From Anniella stebbinsi (Eukaryota; Chordata; Lepidosauria; Squamata; Anniellidae): a DNA stretch of 64,000 bases. Location of the stretch: positions 132,687,001 through 132,751,000 of the forward strand of contig JARDYH010000002.1 of assembly GCA_029215795.1 (NCBI GenBank), written 5' to 3'. The translations under genes and the position numbers were made by a program. The notes below the pieces were generated by a model. The model saw nothing but the letters and a program-made list of their open reading frames with translations, searched no databases and was not told where the DNA came from. How positions within the stretch are numbered: the first letter of the stretch is position 1; each line of letters starts with the position of its first letter. Shown here piece by piece: positions 21,985 to 33,494 of this stretch.

Positions 21985-23290
21985 GAACATTAGAGTTTGC
22001 TGGCTGAGTGTAAAAGTTGGCTTTCAGACCAGGATCCACACAGTTGGGTAGCAGTGGGAAGGCATGCCATTTGGCTGCTTACCTGAGGCGGGGAGGGGGG
22101 AAGGGCTGTTGCTTGCCCCAGGCAAGTAGGCAAAATACACTGTTGCAGTACTAACTTGGCCATTGCAATGCCAACTGCTTTTTAATCACCACCAGCCATT
22201 CCAGCATCTGTACAGGGGAAGATGAGAGGGGGGGAAAGAGGGCCATTCCACTAGCCCTGTTGGGAAACTATTTGATTTCCCCACCTCTCCCCACCTCATC
22301 CCTTTTTCCTTGCATGCCGTGTCTTTTTAGACTGTAAGCCTGGAGGAAGGGACTCTCCTGTTTTACTGATTGCCTGGAAGCCACTCAAAGAGCCTTTTTG
22401 ACTGAGGAGTGAGATAAAACTACTTTAAACAATCAAACTAATTTGTCCTCTAAGAGTCCTGCCCAAAAGAAGGTTTTAATGTTAGTGTCAGTCAAAATCC
22501 GACGCATGCATCATTTTACTGCTTGTGTCTTTCTGCATTCCCAATTGAACATGTGCTATTGTTTTCCGCTGCTCCCAGACTGCATCCACCGTCAAATTCT
22601 TTGTTTTCTCTAGAAACGTCTGCTAAGAGCTGAGCAACCAGACTGTCATCTGTAGAGATTTACATTTACCCCATTCCTCCTCCTCCTCCTCCTCTTCTAA
22701 CCTCTGAAAAAAAGCACAATTTTCAATATGTGGGCAGGCTATTCCCTCTTCATTTCCTTTGCTGAGTTCCGTTTTGCTTCTTTTGCAGTCACATCTTAAC
22801 ATTCCCAGCCCACAGACAAAATATCTAATTGTGCTTTGTTGATGTTGGAAAAGCAGAGTTTTGCCTCTGTCTGCTAACTTGTTTTCCACAGTGCTGCGCA
22901 AACCTCAGAACTGCCAAAGCAGGCTGGAACGCAGACTGAGTGAGCTCAGAAAGTTTCTTGACGTGAGTACCGTGAGCCAAACTCTCAAACTCAGTGGCCC
23001 TCCTCAAGTGTAATGTTATTGCAAAAGACATCTGATGGGATTATTCAGCAATGATGCCTCCTGTTAAAATGGCAATTTAGCAGAGAAAAACGAAAAGGCA
23101 AAACAGAATGAGCATTTACCAGTCCCATATGTACACAAGGCTAAAAAGGAGACCACACTCTTCTTTAGTGAAGTAAAGGTAAAATCTTTACTCACAATAT
23201 TTTTTTGCATAAAAATGCAGGTACAGCGTCCAGTTTCAAAAGAAGGATTTTGTTCATTTGGGTCCTATAACCCCAGCAGGAGCAAGAAAG
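21985..23290. other. Intergenic, mostly unassigned
   Basis: A (CCT)n-type run near 22678-22696 and otherwise no recognisable repeat or exon. 22450-23100 is fairly balanced unique-looking DNA. Confidence 0.5.
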
Positions 23291-23331
23291 CAACCAGTTG
23301 GGCCTCCCAGCAATGGAGAAGGTCAGAGAGG

Positions 23332-23422
23332 CATCTCCAGGCAGGCTTGAGAAAGTCACCTGCCTGAAATCATGCAGAGCCACTGAGCACCAATGTAGAC
23401 CAGTCCTTCTCCAAGCAGGTGC
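23332..23422 (+). repeat. SINE type B 3' part, left arm of an inverted pair
   Basis: catctccaggcaggcttgag, cacctgcctgaaatcatg and ccttctccaagcaggtgc recur as the reverse complement at 23841-23930. The two arms face each other across a MITE insertion. Confidence 0.8.
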
Positions 23423-23495
23423 AACGCATTCTCCAGATGCATTGGACTGCAACTCCCATAATGGCCTTGCTTTTTGGGAACGATGGGGGTTGCAG

Positions 23496-23815
23496 TAGAG
23501 TGACCAGAGAAAATCCAGGTCAGGGCTCATGTAACTTTAACAGTTGTAGAGAAAAGGGAATTTCAGCCGGTGCCATTTGTATGCAATTAGTTCCTGGTGA
23601 CATTCCCTCTTCATCACAACAGTTAAAGGTGCAGGCACTATACTAGAGTAACCATATACAAAAGAAGGCAGGGCCCCTGCACCTTTAACTGTTGTGATGA
23701 AGAGGGAATGTCACCAGGAACTAATTGCATACAAATGACACCGACTGAAATTCCCTTTTCTCTACAACTGTTAAAGTTACAGGAGCCTTGACCTGGATTT
23801 TATCTGGTCACCCTA
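23496..23815. mobile_element. 320-bp hAT-type foldback MITE, copy 2
   Basis: Flanking octamers GGTTGCAG and GGTTGCAA. Same subfamily as copy 1 (AAATCCAGGTCAGGG next to the ends). Confidence 0.94.
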
Positions 23816-23840
23816 GGTTGCAACCCACCACATTTGGAAG

Positions 23841-23996
23841 GCACCTGCTTGGAGAAGACTGGTCAACAGTGGTAGGCAGTGGCTCCCCATGATTTCAGGC
23901 AGGTGATCTTCCCAGTCCTGCCTGGAGATGCTGGGGATTGAACATCTGGGACCTTCAGCATGCAAGGCAGGGGCACTACCGCTGAGCCGCAGCCCC
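23841..23996 (-). repeat. tRNA-derived SINE, type B
   Basis: On - it runs from the tRNA-like head (ctgagccgc, gattgaacatctggg as complement of A and B boxes) into the body shared with 23332-23422. Confidence 0.82.
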
Positions 23997-24179
23997 ATAT
24001 GTGCAGCCATACAGATGACCAGGCCTGGTAAGCAGTCTCTGCGCTCTATCTGGAGGGAGGGATGGGAATTAACTCTTCAAAGCCGCTCCTGCAACCACGT
24101 GCAGGTCTTTTTCACTGCCTCCTCCCTGTACAGATTTCTCAAGTTCAAACTGAGGTCTGTGAGTGTTTCCCCCCCAGAG

Positions 24180-24204
24180 AGACAGAGAGAGAGAGAGAGA
24201 GAGA
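24180..24204 (+). repeat. (GA)n microsatellite
   Basis: gacagagagagagagagaga. Confidence 0.9.
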
Positions 24205-24438
24205 TGTGCTGGGAAGGAAGGAAGTCTTTCAGGCCTGGCAAGCTGTTCTCTGGAGAGAGATTATTGAACAGCTGCCCCTTGGAACAAGTGATGGGAAGGA
24301 GCCAGAACCAGATATCCAAGCATGTGCCCTCTCACTCCATAGGGCACACATGGACCAGGTGGGTTTTGATACCTGGATCAGCAGGTATTCCTAATGGTCT
24401 ACCTGTGACCACAGGTGTGCACAGCACATTTCATTAGG

Positions 24439-24743
24439 TAGGGTGACCAGATAAAATCCAGGTCAGGGCTCATGTAACTTTAACAGTGGTAGAGAAAAGG
24501 GAATTTCAGCCAGTGTCATTTGTATGCAGTTAGTTCCTGGTGAAATTCCCTCTTCATCACAACTGTTAAAGTTGCAGGGGCCCTGCCTTCTTTTGTATAT
24601 GGTCAGTCTAGTATAGTGCCTGCACCTTTAACTGTTGTGATGAAGAGGGAATTTCACCAGGGACTAATTGCATACGAATGAAACTGGCTGAAATTCCCTT
24701 TTCTCTACAACTGTTAAAGTTACATGACCCCTGGTCAGCCTAA
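24439..24743. mobile_element. hAT-type foldback MITE, copy 3 (305 bp)
   Basis: Octamer TCATTAGG is exactly repeated before 24439 and after 24743. The right end lacks part of the outer arm (tacatgacccctggtcagc), a small internal deletion. Confidence 0.93.
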
Positions 24744-25344
24744 TCATTAGGGTGTGCACCCAGGAAATTTTTTCCCTTAAAGACCATCGTTTATTGAATG
24801 CCCAATCGTAGAGGACATTGTTTTTATTCATTTATTTAACACTGTAAACACTGATGCCCTACTCTGTGTTTCGCTTGCCTGTCTGCAGGAGGGCCGTTGC
24901 AGGTGAGGGGGGAATGAGGAGATGCTCCTCAAGCCTCAGTATTGGTTGGGCTTTGTGGTGATACTGGCCAGAGGAGGTGATAGTAGCCTGGCCTCTTTGA
25001 AGCGTGGCTTGTGGCAGAGAGGCTCCCAGCAGAGAGATTCCTTTTCACTGCTGCTGCTGCAGGGAGCAATGGTACACTGTAGGGGGCGGCAGCAGCGGAG
25101 CAGTCGGAGGGCAGCTGGAGGACCATTCCTGCTACATCTGGATCCCCCTCTGGATCCCTACTTTCTGCTCCCCTCAGTTCAGTGCTTATTGCTTGAGACA
25201 TTAGGGTGTGCCAGGGCACACCCAGCACACCCCTTGCGCACTCCAATGCCTGGTGCATCTAGACGAGGTTTTGGTGGACTCAAGCCTAGCACCAAGGGGT
25301 AGCATTACCGGGCCCCAGTTGTGACCCATGTTGCAGCTGAGTCC

Positions 25345-25857
25345 CCTGGAGTGAGGCGGCTGGAAAAGCAAAAGGCAAACTCCGTGTCAGGCATTATTAA
25401 AAAAGGAATTGAGAATAAAACTGAAAAATACTGCCCTTACACAAGTCTACGGTGCGACCACACGTAGAATACTGTGTGTACAGTTCTGGTTACAGCACCT
25501 AAAAAAAGGCACTGTAGAGCTGGAAAAAGTGCAGAAAAGGGGCTGGAGCATCTCCCCATGAGGGATTGTTGAGCTTGGAAAAAAGGAGCCTAAGGGGACA
25601 CCGGATAGAGGTGTAGGACATTAGGCATGGTGTGGAGAATGTGGACAGGGAGACATTTCTCTCCCTCTCTCATAATACTAGAACCCAATGGGGTCCATCC
25701 CATGAAACTGATTGGTGGGAGATTTAGAACAGATAAAAGGAAGGCCTTCTTCACATAGCGCATAGTCACACTGGAATTTGCTACCACAAGATGTAGTGAT
25801 GGCTGCCAATTTGGATGGCTTTAAAAGGGGATTTGATAATTTCCTGGAGGAGAAGTC
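25345..25857 (+). mobile_element. CR1 LINE, coding end (broken)
   Basis: Reads in pieces as the end of a CR1 polyprotein (VRPHVEYCVYSSGY, LEKVQKRG, TFLS...) with gatttagaacagataaaag and gttgctaccacaag-like blocks. Frameshifted and non-functional. Continues at 26097 after an inserted CR1 fragment. Confidence 0.85.
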
Positions 25858-26091
25858 ATAAGAACATAAGATGCGCCATGCTGGATCAGACTGAGGGTCC
25901 ATCTAGTCCAGCACTCTGTTCACACCGTGGCCAACCAGCTGTCGACCAGGGACGAACAAAGCAGGACACGGTGCAACAGCACCCTCCCACCCATGTTCCC
26001 CAGCAACTGGTGCACACAGGCTTACTGCCTCGGATACTGGAGGTAGCACATAGCCCCCCAGGGCTTGTAGCCATTGATAGCCTTCTCCTCC
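25858..26091 (-). mobile_element. CR1 3' end inserted in another CR1
   Basis: + strand begins ataagaacataagatgcgcc, the complement of the TTCTTATG tail. AAGTC occurs on both sides (25853-25857 and 26092-26096), and the host CR1 resumes right after. Confidence 0.8.
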
Positions 26092-26096
26092 AAGTC

Positions 26097-26237
26097 TATC
26101 AATGGCTACTAGTCCTGATGTCTCTATGCCCTGCTTGTGGTTCCCTGATTGACAGCTGGTTGGCCACCGTGTGAACAGAGTGCTGGACCATAGGGACCCT
26201 TGGTCTGATCCAGGACGTCTCTTCTTATGTTCTTACG
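26097..26237 (+). mobile_element. CR1 3' end, continuation of the host copy
   Basis: tatcaatggctactagtcct, cagagtgctggaccataggg and a cttcttatgttcttacg tail. Confidence 0.85.
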
Positions 26238-26720
26238 TAAGGAGAAGCAGCAACAACAATAGATGCCTCCTCCTTCTGGTTGTACTGCAAACTGGGCCCA
26301 GAGGGAGAGACCAAGGGTATGAGCAGTACTACCAATGGCAAGGAACCTCTCCCCCAACACAGGAGTGCCTCTAGAGCTGACACCAGGAGGGCTTATTAAA
26401 TGGCATGGACCGACAGCTATTTCCCAGCTATACTTATACAGATTGAGGAAAAGTCCTCTTTAATTTTCCTAATGTGCTGTTTTTTAAACTTACATCTAGC
26501 AATTTGTTTTTTTGGTGTTGAGTGGTCTGCTGAGGAACACCCGCACATCGACCCCCAAACCTGTTGCGCCTCGCTGTTGCTGCATGTGCAGAGAACAATC
26601 GCCAAGGTGCATGTTTTCCTGAATTTGGGATTCAAAATTCCTAGTAGATTTCTGTGTTTTGTATTGTAAAAGAAAAATGTCCCAAGCATCGCTTACAGCA
26701 TAAGGCAGCCCCTGCAACGT

Positions 26721-26822
26721 GGTGCCCTCCGGATGTGTTGGACTACAACTCCCAGCACCCACAGCCCCGCCTAACTGGCTGTGGGTGCTGGGAGTTGTAG
26801 TCCAACACATCCAGAGGGCACC
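26721..26822. repeat. Near-perfect palindrome, CCTCCGGATGTGTTGGACTA type
   Basis: Two 46-base arms (26721-26766 and 26777-26822) are complementary at 45 of 46 positions around a 10-base loop. The freshest member of the palindromic MITE family listed at 2118. Confidence 0.95.
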
Positions 26823-26844
26823 ATGTTGGGGAAGGCTTGCTTCT

Positions 26845-27655
26845 TATTATTTTTGCTTGATTTGCCTCTGATTAAATACCCCAGCCTGGTTCTGCGGGGT
26901 GTTGAAAGAACATTTATTTGGTCAAATTTCCCTAAACCTCATCGCCCGTCCCGTCAGCCAGTCCGCTCAGGAAACAGCATCTCAAGTTCATGCGAGAGGC
27001 CAAAGCAGACAAACTCTTGAATGCTTGTGTAGAGATCTTGTCCTCTTCCATTATCCTGCATTAAATGGGATAAGATGTTCTCTTAAGATACATTTAAACA
27101 GTCTCCAAGAGAGCCCAGCTTTCAAGGCAACCTTATCCCCGTGCAGGAAATTAAGGATATTATCTCAGCAATTTTCTGCTCTGTTTCTCGAAGAGAAACC
27201 GGAAAAAATGTACCAACAATCTGAAACTTAAATCCCAGTTCTTTGGTCTTCTTAAAATATTATAATTTTATGTTTGAATAACGTCGGCCTTGTTCACCAG
27301 AGGCATAAAACCCAAGAGGTGGATATCTTTGAGCTGGGAAATGGTTGCAAAATAACCTTCTATTGTGTGTCAAATCATGCTATAAGAAGAGGCTGAAATA
27401 ATGGAACTTTTGATCTTAACAGTCATTTCTTATGAATCCCATAGTTACTGAGCCTGTTTGCATTGACTAGCAACCAAGGCCATCAGTCAGTGAAATATTT
27501 TTTATTTGATTAATCATCTGCCTTTTAATCAGTTGAGTAAATGTGCACATTGTCATAACGTCAACGGAGGTGCTTTTTGAGATATTGACGTGCAGGGTAA
27601 CTTTTGTTTATTAAATACACCAGAACTAGAATAGCACTAAAAACTGTTGCCTTAA
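26845..27655. other. Repeat-poor AT-rich island
   Basis: No element recognised between 27040 and 27600; TAAT/ATTA-bearing stretches (near 27505-27545) stand out. No exon called. Candidate conserved non-coding DNA (inference). Confidence 0.4.
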
Positions 27656-27808
27656 CTCAGCCTTCCTCAACCTGATCCCCTCCAATGATGCCAAAGCTAT
27701 GCTTGCTGGGGATGATGGGAGTTATAGTGCAAACAAATCTACAGGGCTCAAGGTTGGGGAAATCTGCTTAACTCAGTCTATTGATTAAAATGGGTTCCCA
27801 TAGTGACT

Positions 27809-28314
27809 GGGTTCAGACAACACAATAACCAACTATGGTTTAAATTGTCAATGGTTGACTATTTAACCCACAGCAGGTTATTGTGTTGTGTGGAGGGATT
27901 TTTTTTAACCGACAGTTATTTGCCTGAAATAACCCATGCAAAGAACCAACTCTGTGCAGAGTTGGCTATTTGAACAATTGTTGGTTATCGTGCTGTGCAG
28001 AGGGCACTGTTGATTATTTCGTCAGCCACTGAGTCGCAAGGCAAGAGTGGACAAAGTGACGGCTGCCACTCTAGACCAGATGGCAGGATAGTTTTTTTGA
28101 AAGCAATAGCTGATGGGATACTAGTGGGAGGACTGAGTGGGGAGGGCGGGGGATGAGTGAGTCAACTCAGTGTGGACTAATAGTCAACTCAACGCTTTAC
28201 CTAATCCACAACACAATTCATTATTATCATGTTGTGTGGGGAGTACCCCAAGTTAAACAACTGTCGAGTTGATTATTATACTACCATTGACTATTGTGTT
28301 GTCTGAATGCAGCC
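27809..28314. mobile_element. GGC/GCC MITE, 506 bp
   Basis: Begins gggttcagacaacacaataa; ends gttgtctgaatgcagcc. Flanks ACT and AAT, one base different. Interior resembles 35810-36352. Confidence 0.82.
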
Positions 28315-28379
28315 AATTACTCAACTCAAGTTCCTGAGAAACAGCTGCTAGTTTCCTGCATGTGCAGCCCAGATCACTT

Positions 28380-28791
28380 TAGGGATGTTGCAGAGATTCA
28401 CAATGGATGAATTCGGATTTCGATGAATCCAACATGTGGATTCTGCAGCGGACTGGCTTTTTCCAATACAGGCAGACTTGTGGACTTTTTTTTTTAACTT
28501 TCTGGAATTGTACGAAAATTTAGTTGTACAAAAATACAAAATAGAAAAACAAACACTAACTGAAAGCATGCATTCTCATGCTTGAGCCCGTAGGGGAAGA
28601 TACACATTTCGGTGGGATTTGTGCATTTTTGGAAGTGCATATTTGCGCAACTGCACATTTTCCAATGCAAACGCAAGTTCGAAAAATTGAGAAAAATCCA
28701 GTTTCATCAATGAGCAGGCAACGGGACAAAATACGCCTGACAATCCGCGAAACATGGATGGAATGGATTTAACAAAATCTGTACATCCCTA
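28380..28791. mobile_element. AGGGATG hAT-like element, 412 bp
   Basis: tagggatgttgcagagattc at the left, gtacatccctA at the right. Flanking octamers gatcactt and gatcagct agree at 6 of 8. Interior has ATTCGGATTTCGATGAATCC-like and TGCACATTT motifs. Confidence 0.7.
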
Positions 28792-28837
28792 GATCAGCTA
28801 AGCCTTTGTCCACTGTACATGGTTGCGTTAAAGACTG

Positions 28838-29065
28838 TAGTTATTTATATATGTATTTATTGGATTTGTTTATGCCCCAACTGGCAAATGCCGTTGGAGC
28901 AGGTTGCAACTGAAAACAAAAAAAACATACAACAATAAAAATATATTTAAAAAATACAGATTTAAATAATCAAACAATTAAAAGCCGGCATTAAAGTAAT
29001 AGAATTAAATATTAAATGCTTGCTTAAAGAGGATGATTTTAGCCTGGTATCTACAATGAAGGCAT
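28838..29065 (-). repeat. LINE 3' tail
   Basis: tatgtatttattggatttgt, tgccccaactggcaaatgcc, then an A-rich stretch; a reverse LINE tail like 52600-52750. Confidence 0.65.
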
Positions 29066-29074
29066 TTAGCAGTT

Positions 29075-29290
29075 TCCCAGCTGTTGTGCAGTTTTTTCCT
29101 CATTCTAGAAGGTTGAAATTTCTCTCCTAAGGCTTACTTACTGGTAGCAAGACCTTTAAGATAAAATAGGCAGGCATTTTTGTATTTCGGCTCTGCCTCT
29201 TGGAATTGGACTCCACCCACCACTGGACTATAACTCCCCAGAGCTTCTCTAAAACCGAATTCAGCCCTTGGACTGAAAGAGTTCCTGCAC
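29075..29290 (+). repeat. Dispersed repeat, 3' half of the 63050 type
   Basis: ctagaaggttgaaatttctc, tactggtagcaagac, ccacccaccactgg and aaccgaattcagcccttgga match 63190-63365. Confidence 0.75.
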
Positions 29291-29369
29291 AGCTGCCTTA
29301 AACCGTACCATTGGGACATGTAGTCCACCCCATCTGGAGGGCACCAGGTTGGGGAAGGCTGCGTTTAGG

Positions 29370-29510
29370 TGAGGGGTAGGCAACCTGGTGCTCACCAGAT
29401 GTTGTGGACTGCAACTGTCATGAGCCCCAGCCAACCTGGCTAATGGGCATGGATTATAGAGTTGGAGTCCAAAACATCTGGAGGGCACGAAGCTGGGGAA
29501 GGCTGCATCC
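29370..29510. repeat. Palindromic MITE
   Basis: gtaggcaacctggtgctcac and gttgtggactgcaactgtca face gagttggagtccaaaacatc and ggagggcacgaagctgggga. Confidence 0.75.
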
Positions 29511-29689
29511 AGGCTGTTGGAGGACAATTGCTTCAAAACTCCTTCAACATTGCTGACTGTACCATTTGACTTCAATCTTGGATGCAAATCCTAGGACAGG
29601 GGGTATCAGCTGCTTTGACAGTCCAAAGCTCTAAAAGAATAATGGGAGATAGTGTCAATGCCTTTCCTGACATGAACCTACCCATATGC

Positions 29690-30112
29690 TATGCTCCACA
29701 TCTAAGGTCCTCTTCTGGCTGCCCACTCTGAGGGAGGCTCGGAAGACAGCAACAAGGGAGAGGGCCTTCTCTGGGTGGCCCCCCAATTATGGAATGATAT
29801 CCCTAATGAGGCTTCCTGGTGCCAACATTGTTATCTTTTTGGTGTCAGGTCAAGCCTTTTCTCTTTCCCCAGGCATTTAGCAATATGTGATGAGCTTAAC
29901 CAATCCTAGATCTGTTTTTAGGTTTGGATGACAGCGTATGGTTGTTTACACTGGTTTTTCGAGGTACGTTATTGTGTATGCTGTATGTTTTTATGTTTTT
30001 TAAATTGTGTATATTGTTTGTAATTGTTTTAATCTTATGCAAACTGCCCAGAGAGCTATGGCTATGGGGCGGTATAGAAATGTAATAAATAACAATAAAT
30101 AACAATAATGCC
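29690..30112 (+). mobile_element. L2-like LINE 3' end
   Basis: Reads AFSGWPPNYGMISL in one frame (decayed AFSAVAP.LWN... end of the LINE polyprotein), then a T-rich stretch, gcaaactgcccagagagcta, ggggcggtatagaaatgtaa and an (AATA)n tail. Confidence 0.82.
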
Positions 30113-30119
30113 AGTAAGA

Positions 30120-30590
30120 ACACTTTTCAGTATCTAGGGAGAGACAAGCGAAGGATCATCTCATGGTCACTGTGCCACCCAAACCTACCTCTGCCATAAA
30201 AGCAGCACCTAAACCTTACCTGAAAAGTCGCACAAATCCTGATTTTATTTCATTATATTGGTCTTTCGAACGCAGTCATCGTTAAATGCTCTTTGGCGTT
30301 GGCGTTTGAGCATGCCTTTGGTCTGGTGAATTTCATTCCCCCTGTGCTTTGTATTCATTTTGTCAATAATCCCGTTAAAGAAAGAAAACTATTGTGCTGA
30401 ACAACTGCAAGCTAATTAAAATAAGCCTTGCAAAGATCTGTGCTCCTCTGCCTAATTAAACTAAACTTAAAAAAAAGTACATATTATATTTCAGTATCAG
30501 CATTAATACAGGCTACATTCCTAAACAACGGCACTAAGGGATGTCATTCACGGCACATTAAGTAAATCACACTTTTCAAAAGCTGCTACT
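30120..30590. other. Repeat-poor AT-rich island
   Basis: No recognised repeat or exon; contains ttcattttgtcaataatccc and repeated aattaaa motifs. Candidate conserved non-coding DNA, not testable here. Confidence 0.35.
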
Positions 30591-30745
30591 GTTTTGTTTA
30601 ATATTTTGTTTTGTTCTTTTCAAAACTTTTCAGGTGTTTATAATTTTTTGTTTTGTTTTATTTTACAGTTTAACATTTTGTTTGGTGAACCGCCCAGAGA
30701 GATTCGGCTATTAGATGGTATAGAAATTTAATAAAATAACATAAA
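30590..30745 (+). repeat. LINE 3' tail
   Basis: T-rich lead, then gtgaaccgcccagagagatt, cggctattagatggtataga and an AATAAAAT tail. Confidence 0.82.
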
Positions 30746-31104
30746 TGGGCTACATAGCTGAGAGCAAATGTTTTCGGGCTGAAACTGAAAGAATTTGCTA
30801 GCAAGCTAAGCGCATTGTGTAGGCAGGTGGTGGTGGTGGATTAATCTTCTCTATAAACGCTCAAGATTTTACATTTACTCTCCACATTTTTATTTTATTT
30901 CTTGAAGTATTTTAATGTACCCACTTAGCAATCTGTTGTTGGCATCAAACGTAAACTCTTTTTTTCCAGCTTGACTTTTATTTCAGGTCAAGTGCACCCA
31001 TACACAGCTTGCTGGCAATGGAACTTAGGTATTCAATCTCTGCAAGAAATACATTAGCTCCAGGGTGTTCAGCAGCTCAAGTTTAGAAAAAGATATTCTA
31101 ATTT

Positions 31105-31600
31105 TGTTTATTTATTTATTGCATTTTTATACCGCCCAATAGCTGAAGCCCCCTGGGCAGTTCACAAAAATTAAAACCACAACAATCGTTCAAAATATAA
31201 AACAACAACAGTATAAAAACATTGTATATAAGAACACAAGCAGGATAAAACCAAGCAGCAATATAGATTTAAAATACAAATTTAAAACAGCAAAGTTAAA
31301 AATTAGACTAATAAGTTGTTAAAATACCGAGAAAATAAAAAGGTCTTCACCTGGCGTCTAAAGGAGTATAATGTAGGTGCCAGGCGAACCTCTCTAGGGA
31401 GCTCATTCCATAGCCGGGGTGCCACAGCAGAGAAGGCCCTCCTCCTGTTAGCCACCTGCCTCACTTCCTTTGGCAGGAGCTCACTGAGAAGGACCCCTGA
31501 AGATGAACTTAGGGACCGGGCAGGTACATATGGGAGGAGGTGTTCCTTCAGAACCCCTGGATCCAAGCTGTTTAGGGCTTTGCATGTCAATACTAATTAA
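31105..31600 (-). mobile_element. L2-like LINE 3' end with readable C-terminus
   Basis: A 95-residue open frame on - (31303-31590) contains LLPKEVRQVANRRRAFSAVA and PRLWNELPREVRLAPTLYSF then RRQVKTFLF, the C-terminal end of L2/CR1-superfamily LINE polyproteins. It is followed by an A/T-rich stretch and the tail with accgcccaatagctgaagcc on +. 5'-truncated; no transposition capacity alone. Confidence 0.9.
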
Positions 31601-32142
31601 TGTGTAAAGGAACTGAGCTTTTGGTCACAGGGGTTGAGGGGATTTTGAGGTCCAAAGAACATAACTTCCCTTCTTTTTTTAAAGTTGGCCAACATCTGAG
31701 CAGGGCCAGTCAATGTTTTCACCATAAAGGTCATAATCCTGCCCGAACCCCATTGAAACAACAGGCTGTCTAGAGGAGAACTATCCAGGCCTAAGATATT
31801 TTGCTGCCTGAGGTGGAGGACAAGATGGCGGCCCCACCGCCCATTTGAATAGTAGTTGGATCTTACCTCAATGCTGCTGTCTGTACTTCCCCCGAGGGCA
31901 GCAAGGTAGCTTAGCAAGTGTGATACACATGCAGTTCTGTCCTCCATTACCTTGCCACCCATCTCAGAAACTGTCGCATGAGGCTGCTGCCGCACTCTGC
32001 CTAATGGTAGACCGGCCCTGGGGCCACATATGGTGCAGCCTCCTTCCATCATGGGGAAGAACTTCTGAGACAGCTGGCCTTGATTTTGTGCCATCCAGTT
32101 GTGTTTGATGACAACAGCCCTGCCTTGATAGCAGCAGACTGT

Positions 32143-32648
32143 GGCCTGGTTCGGATGACACAATAATCAATGGGGTGGGGGGAACAACCGTCAGTTATGT
32201 TGCTTATTGTGCCATGTGGAGGGCAACACACAACACACAACTGACGGTACACTATTTGGGGCACTTAAACAACGGAGAAAAACAAGGGGCTGCTCAGTTG
32301 TTTATCCCGAACTCCGTTGTTTAAAGTGTCGTGTGGAAGGAACCACCCTCTCTCCATGTATTATTCCGTTTGGTCATAGAGTTCGCCGGCCGGAGCAGCC
32401 GAAAACCCCTGGCTGCTCCGATACAGCCGGCAGAACTTACGGTGAATGATGGGATATGGCCAAGGACTGAGGGAAGGGGGAGGGAGGAGACGCAGCAGCC
32501 CAGAAGGATGCCGGGACTTTCAGCTGCGTGATGGGGGGGAGGGGCAACATGTTGTGTGGTGGGTGCCATGCCGCCACCACCACCAAAATAACGCGCAGTC
32601 AGTATGCTAATTCCCCCTCCGTTGCCTAAAGTGTTGTCCAAATTCACC
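32143..32648. mobile_element. GGC/GCC MITE, 506 bp, left of an inverted pair
   Basis: ggcctggttcggatgacaca to gtgttgtccaaattcacc. Flanks TGT and TTT do not match. Interior (gttcgccggccggagcagcc, ggatgggatatgg-like block) reappears inverted in 32997-33491. Confidence 0.78.
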
Positions 32649-32996
32649 TTTTGAGTGCAGGGTTACCCAAGAAGCGAGGCAACCAAGCCTCTAACGTTCA
32701 AGCCTGCAGGTTTCAGTCCAATGGGGTTCAGGCTAGGCAGGAGTGGTCAAGATGGCAGGCGAAGGTCAAAGCACAGGCAGGCAGGCAGGCAGATAAGTCG
32801 CGTCAGGCGAAGGCAAGAGTGGCCTAGACAGCAGGCAGAGGTCAGTACGCAGGTAGCCGGTCAGATACATTATGCAGTCCAGAAGCAAGAAGGAGTCCAA
32901 TGGAGCATCAATCACAGAGCCAGGTCCGGAAGGCAAAGTAGAAGGCGCAGGAGCTGGAAGGAGGATGTTGTTTCCAACACCAGCTAAGTAGACACT
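32649..32996. other. Spacer between the inverted MITEs, unassigned
   Basis: GGCAGGCAGGCAGGCAG run at 32774-32792 and AGGCGAAGGTCAAAG-like repeats. Looks like part of an older repeat; no exon. Confidence 0.4.
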
Positions 32997-33491
32997 GGCT
33001 GCGTTCGGGCGACATATTAGGCAACGGAGGTGGGGGGAGGGGAAGAGGCAACTGACCGCTCTTCCCACGACATGTTGCCCCTCCCCCATCGTGCGGCTAA
33101 AACTCCTGGCATCCTTCTGGGCTGCTGGTGCTCCTCCTTCCCTCCTCCCTGAGTCCTCCTGACCCTATCCCATCATGCACTGGAAGTTCTGCTGGCTGTA
33201 TAGGAGCGGCTGGGGTGCTTTCGGCTGCTCCTGCCGGAGAACTCTATGACCTGCGGGAATAGTGCACTCGACGGGGGAGATTACACAACGGAGTCTGTCG
33301 CATGACATCTTAATCGATGGGTCTCAAGATAAGCAACGGAGTAGCCTGTTGTTTTTCCCTGTTGTTTAAATTGGCAAAACAACATACTGTGAGTTGTGTG
33401 TCCCCGCCCCCACATAACACAATAATCAACACAACGGACGGTTGATTCCCCCCCCCCCCCCAGTTGATTATCGTGTCGTCCGAACCAGGTT
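32997..33491. mobile_element. GGC/GCC MITE, 495 bp, right of an inverted pair
   Basis: ggctgcgttcgggcgacata to gtcgtccgaaccaggtt, flanked by ACT on both sides. Reverse orientation to 32143-32648. Confidence 0.85.
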
Positions 33492-33494
33492 ACT

